Below are positions 63,436 through 64,000 of a stretch of 64,000 bases of DNA, piece by piece. The stretch is from Paracoccaceae bacterium (GTDB lineage: Bacteria; Pseudomonadota; Alphaproteobacteria; Rhodobacterales; Rhodobacteraceae), in NCBI GenBank assembly GCA_020628545.1, contig JAHDEX010000014.1:1-64000 (forward strand), written 5' to 3'. The translations under genes were made by a program, and so were the position numbers. Below the pieces are notes generated by a model. The model was not told the origin of the DNA. It saw only the letters and a list, made by a program, of their open reading frames with translations, and ran no database searches. Position 1 is the first letter of the stretch. Every line of letters begins with the position of its first letter.

Positions 63436-64000
63436 GTGATCCACCAAGTGCGGGTGTGTGTGGCAATGGCGGCGATCTGGCTTCTGGCCAGCTGCGGTGT
63501 GCCACTGCACCCCGTTGGCGCACAGAACCCGCTGCTCTATGACCCGGCAAAGGTCGCGCGTGCGGACACCATCGCCATATTCATTCCCGGTGCCTTGTCG
63601 TCGGTTGATATTTTCGAGGCGGCCGAGGTCTGGGAAGACCACGGCTACGCGCGCGCAGTTTATCGCTATCCGGGCCTGGACGATCTGGACAACGACCATT
63701 TCGTGAGCCCCGCGCAGGTTGCTGAAAACATCGCGGCCTTTGCCAATCGCTATCCTGACAAGGACATCGCGCTGATCGGCTACTCCACCGGTGGTCCCAT
63801 CGCTTTGCTGACCGCGCCACAGATCACGGGCGACCGCAGCGTGAAGATCGCGGCCATGTCGACCGCCGTCGAATATGGTGGCGGACTGCCGACGGTCTGG
63901 CGCGGGCTGGTCGATATCGTGCGGGCCATGGCAGCGACCGGATCTGTGGATCGGCAGGTGGTGTGGAAACGGTTTTGGTCAGGGCTGCTTTATGGCCCGG
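63436..64000 (+). CDS. Alpha/beta-hydrolase-fold lipoprotein, 3'-truncated by window edge
   Basis: The frame from GTG 63436 stays open to the window end (188 codons), so the gene is cut. It begins with a lipoprotein-type signal peptide (VCVAMAAIWLLASC, Cys near residue 19), then TIAIFIPGALSSVDIFEAAEVW, and the nucleophile elbow G-x-S-x-G as LIGYSTGGPIAL. This suggests a secreted or membrane-attached serine hydrolase. Later in-frame GTGs and an ATG at 63466 are alternative starts, but the ATG would leave too short a signal peptide. Catalytic Asp and His are beyond the edge. Confidence 0.75.
   Translation, partial: MIHQVRVCVAMAAIWLLASCGVPLHPVGAQNPLLYDPAKVARADTIAIFIPGALSSVDIFEAAEVWEDHGYARAVYRYPGLDDLDNDHFVSPAQVAENIAAFANRYPDKDIALIGYSTGGPIALLTAPQITGDRSVKIAAMSTAVEYGGGLPTVWRGLVDIVRAMAATGSVDRQVVWKRFWSGLLYGP

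Noticed and set aside
1-64000. Mobile elements, prophage genes, CRISPR arrays or tRNA genes
   Set aside because: No transposase, phage structural gene, regularly spaced repeat or cloverleaf-forming sequence was seen. XerC is the housekeeping dimer-resolution recombinase, not an integrase with att sites.

Overview
The window looks like a chromosomal core segment of a marine alphaproteobacterium of the family Rhodobacteraceae (Roseobacter group). This is inferred from protein style and gene order: ruvCAB joined to ybgC-tolQRAB-pal-cpoB-tilS-ftsH, a Paracoccus/Rhodobacter-type ctaC-ctaB-orf-ctaG-ctaE-surf1 cluster followed by thrC and an M16 peptidase, fhs-folD, a phosphatidylcholine synthase, and a Flp/Tad pilus locus whose pilins carry the DGAVTVDWVVLTA signature. 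Coding density is high. Many genes overlap by 1-4 bases, several TTG and GTG starts occur, and I see no rRNA, tRNA, CRISPR array, prophage or insertion sequence.

Layout. 1-14.2 kb: the 3' part of ileS, an Ogt-type alkyl-DNA repair gene, a drug/metabolite exporter, phosphatidylcholine synthase, xerC with a DUF484 partner, an ArsR-SRPBCC-DUF1761 operon with twin operators, a LysE exporter, priA, an MFS transporter, msrA, prmA and a small membrane protein. 14.2-27.1 kb: a DUF1127 gene divergent from ruvCAB; a conserved unknown gene; ybgC-tolQRAB-pal-cpoB for outer-membrane tethering; tilS; ftsH; a MOSC protein. 27.2-33.0 kb: fhs and folD (one-carbon folate metabolism), then a convergent pair encoding the 'ligase-associated' DEXH helicase and the PdeM endonuclease, without the ligase or exonuclease.

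33.2-46.8 kb: a complete Tad/Flp pilus locus on the minus strand. In transcription order it is flp, flp, cpaB, cpaC, an OmpA-like lipoprotein, cpaE/tadZ, cpaF/tadA, tadB, tadC, two TPR lipoproteins, cpaA and an AAA+ ATPase. A lytic transglycosylase is divergent from the pilins. Together these supply the pilin, prepilin peptidase, secretin, ATPase motor, inner-membrane platform and probably peptidoglycan remodelling. 46.8-54.3 kb: an acetyltransferase, the two subunits of a 3-oxoacid CoA-transferase preceded by a LacI-type palindrome, an SRPBCC/MarR divergon with a clear operator, topA, dprA and a small membrane protein. 54.2-64 kb: tldD, the cytochrome c oxidase subunit II/III and assembly genes, thrC, an M16 protease, an acetyltransferase and the start of an alpha/beta-hydrolase lipoprotein cut by the window end.

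There is no obviously new defence or mobile system here. The most interesting leads are small: a dispersed intergenic element with a compensated hairpin (two copies), three well-formed operators, a near-consensus SOS box at ruvC, and the unusual accessory parts of the Tad locus (OmpA-like protein in the CpaD/RcpB position, an uncharacterised AAA+ ATPase, and a TadZ whose P-loop lysines are both alanine).
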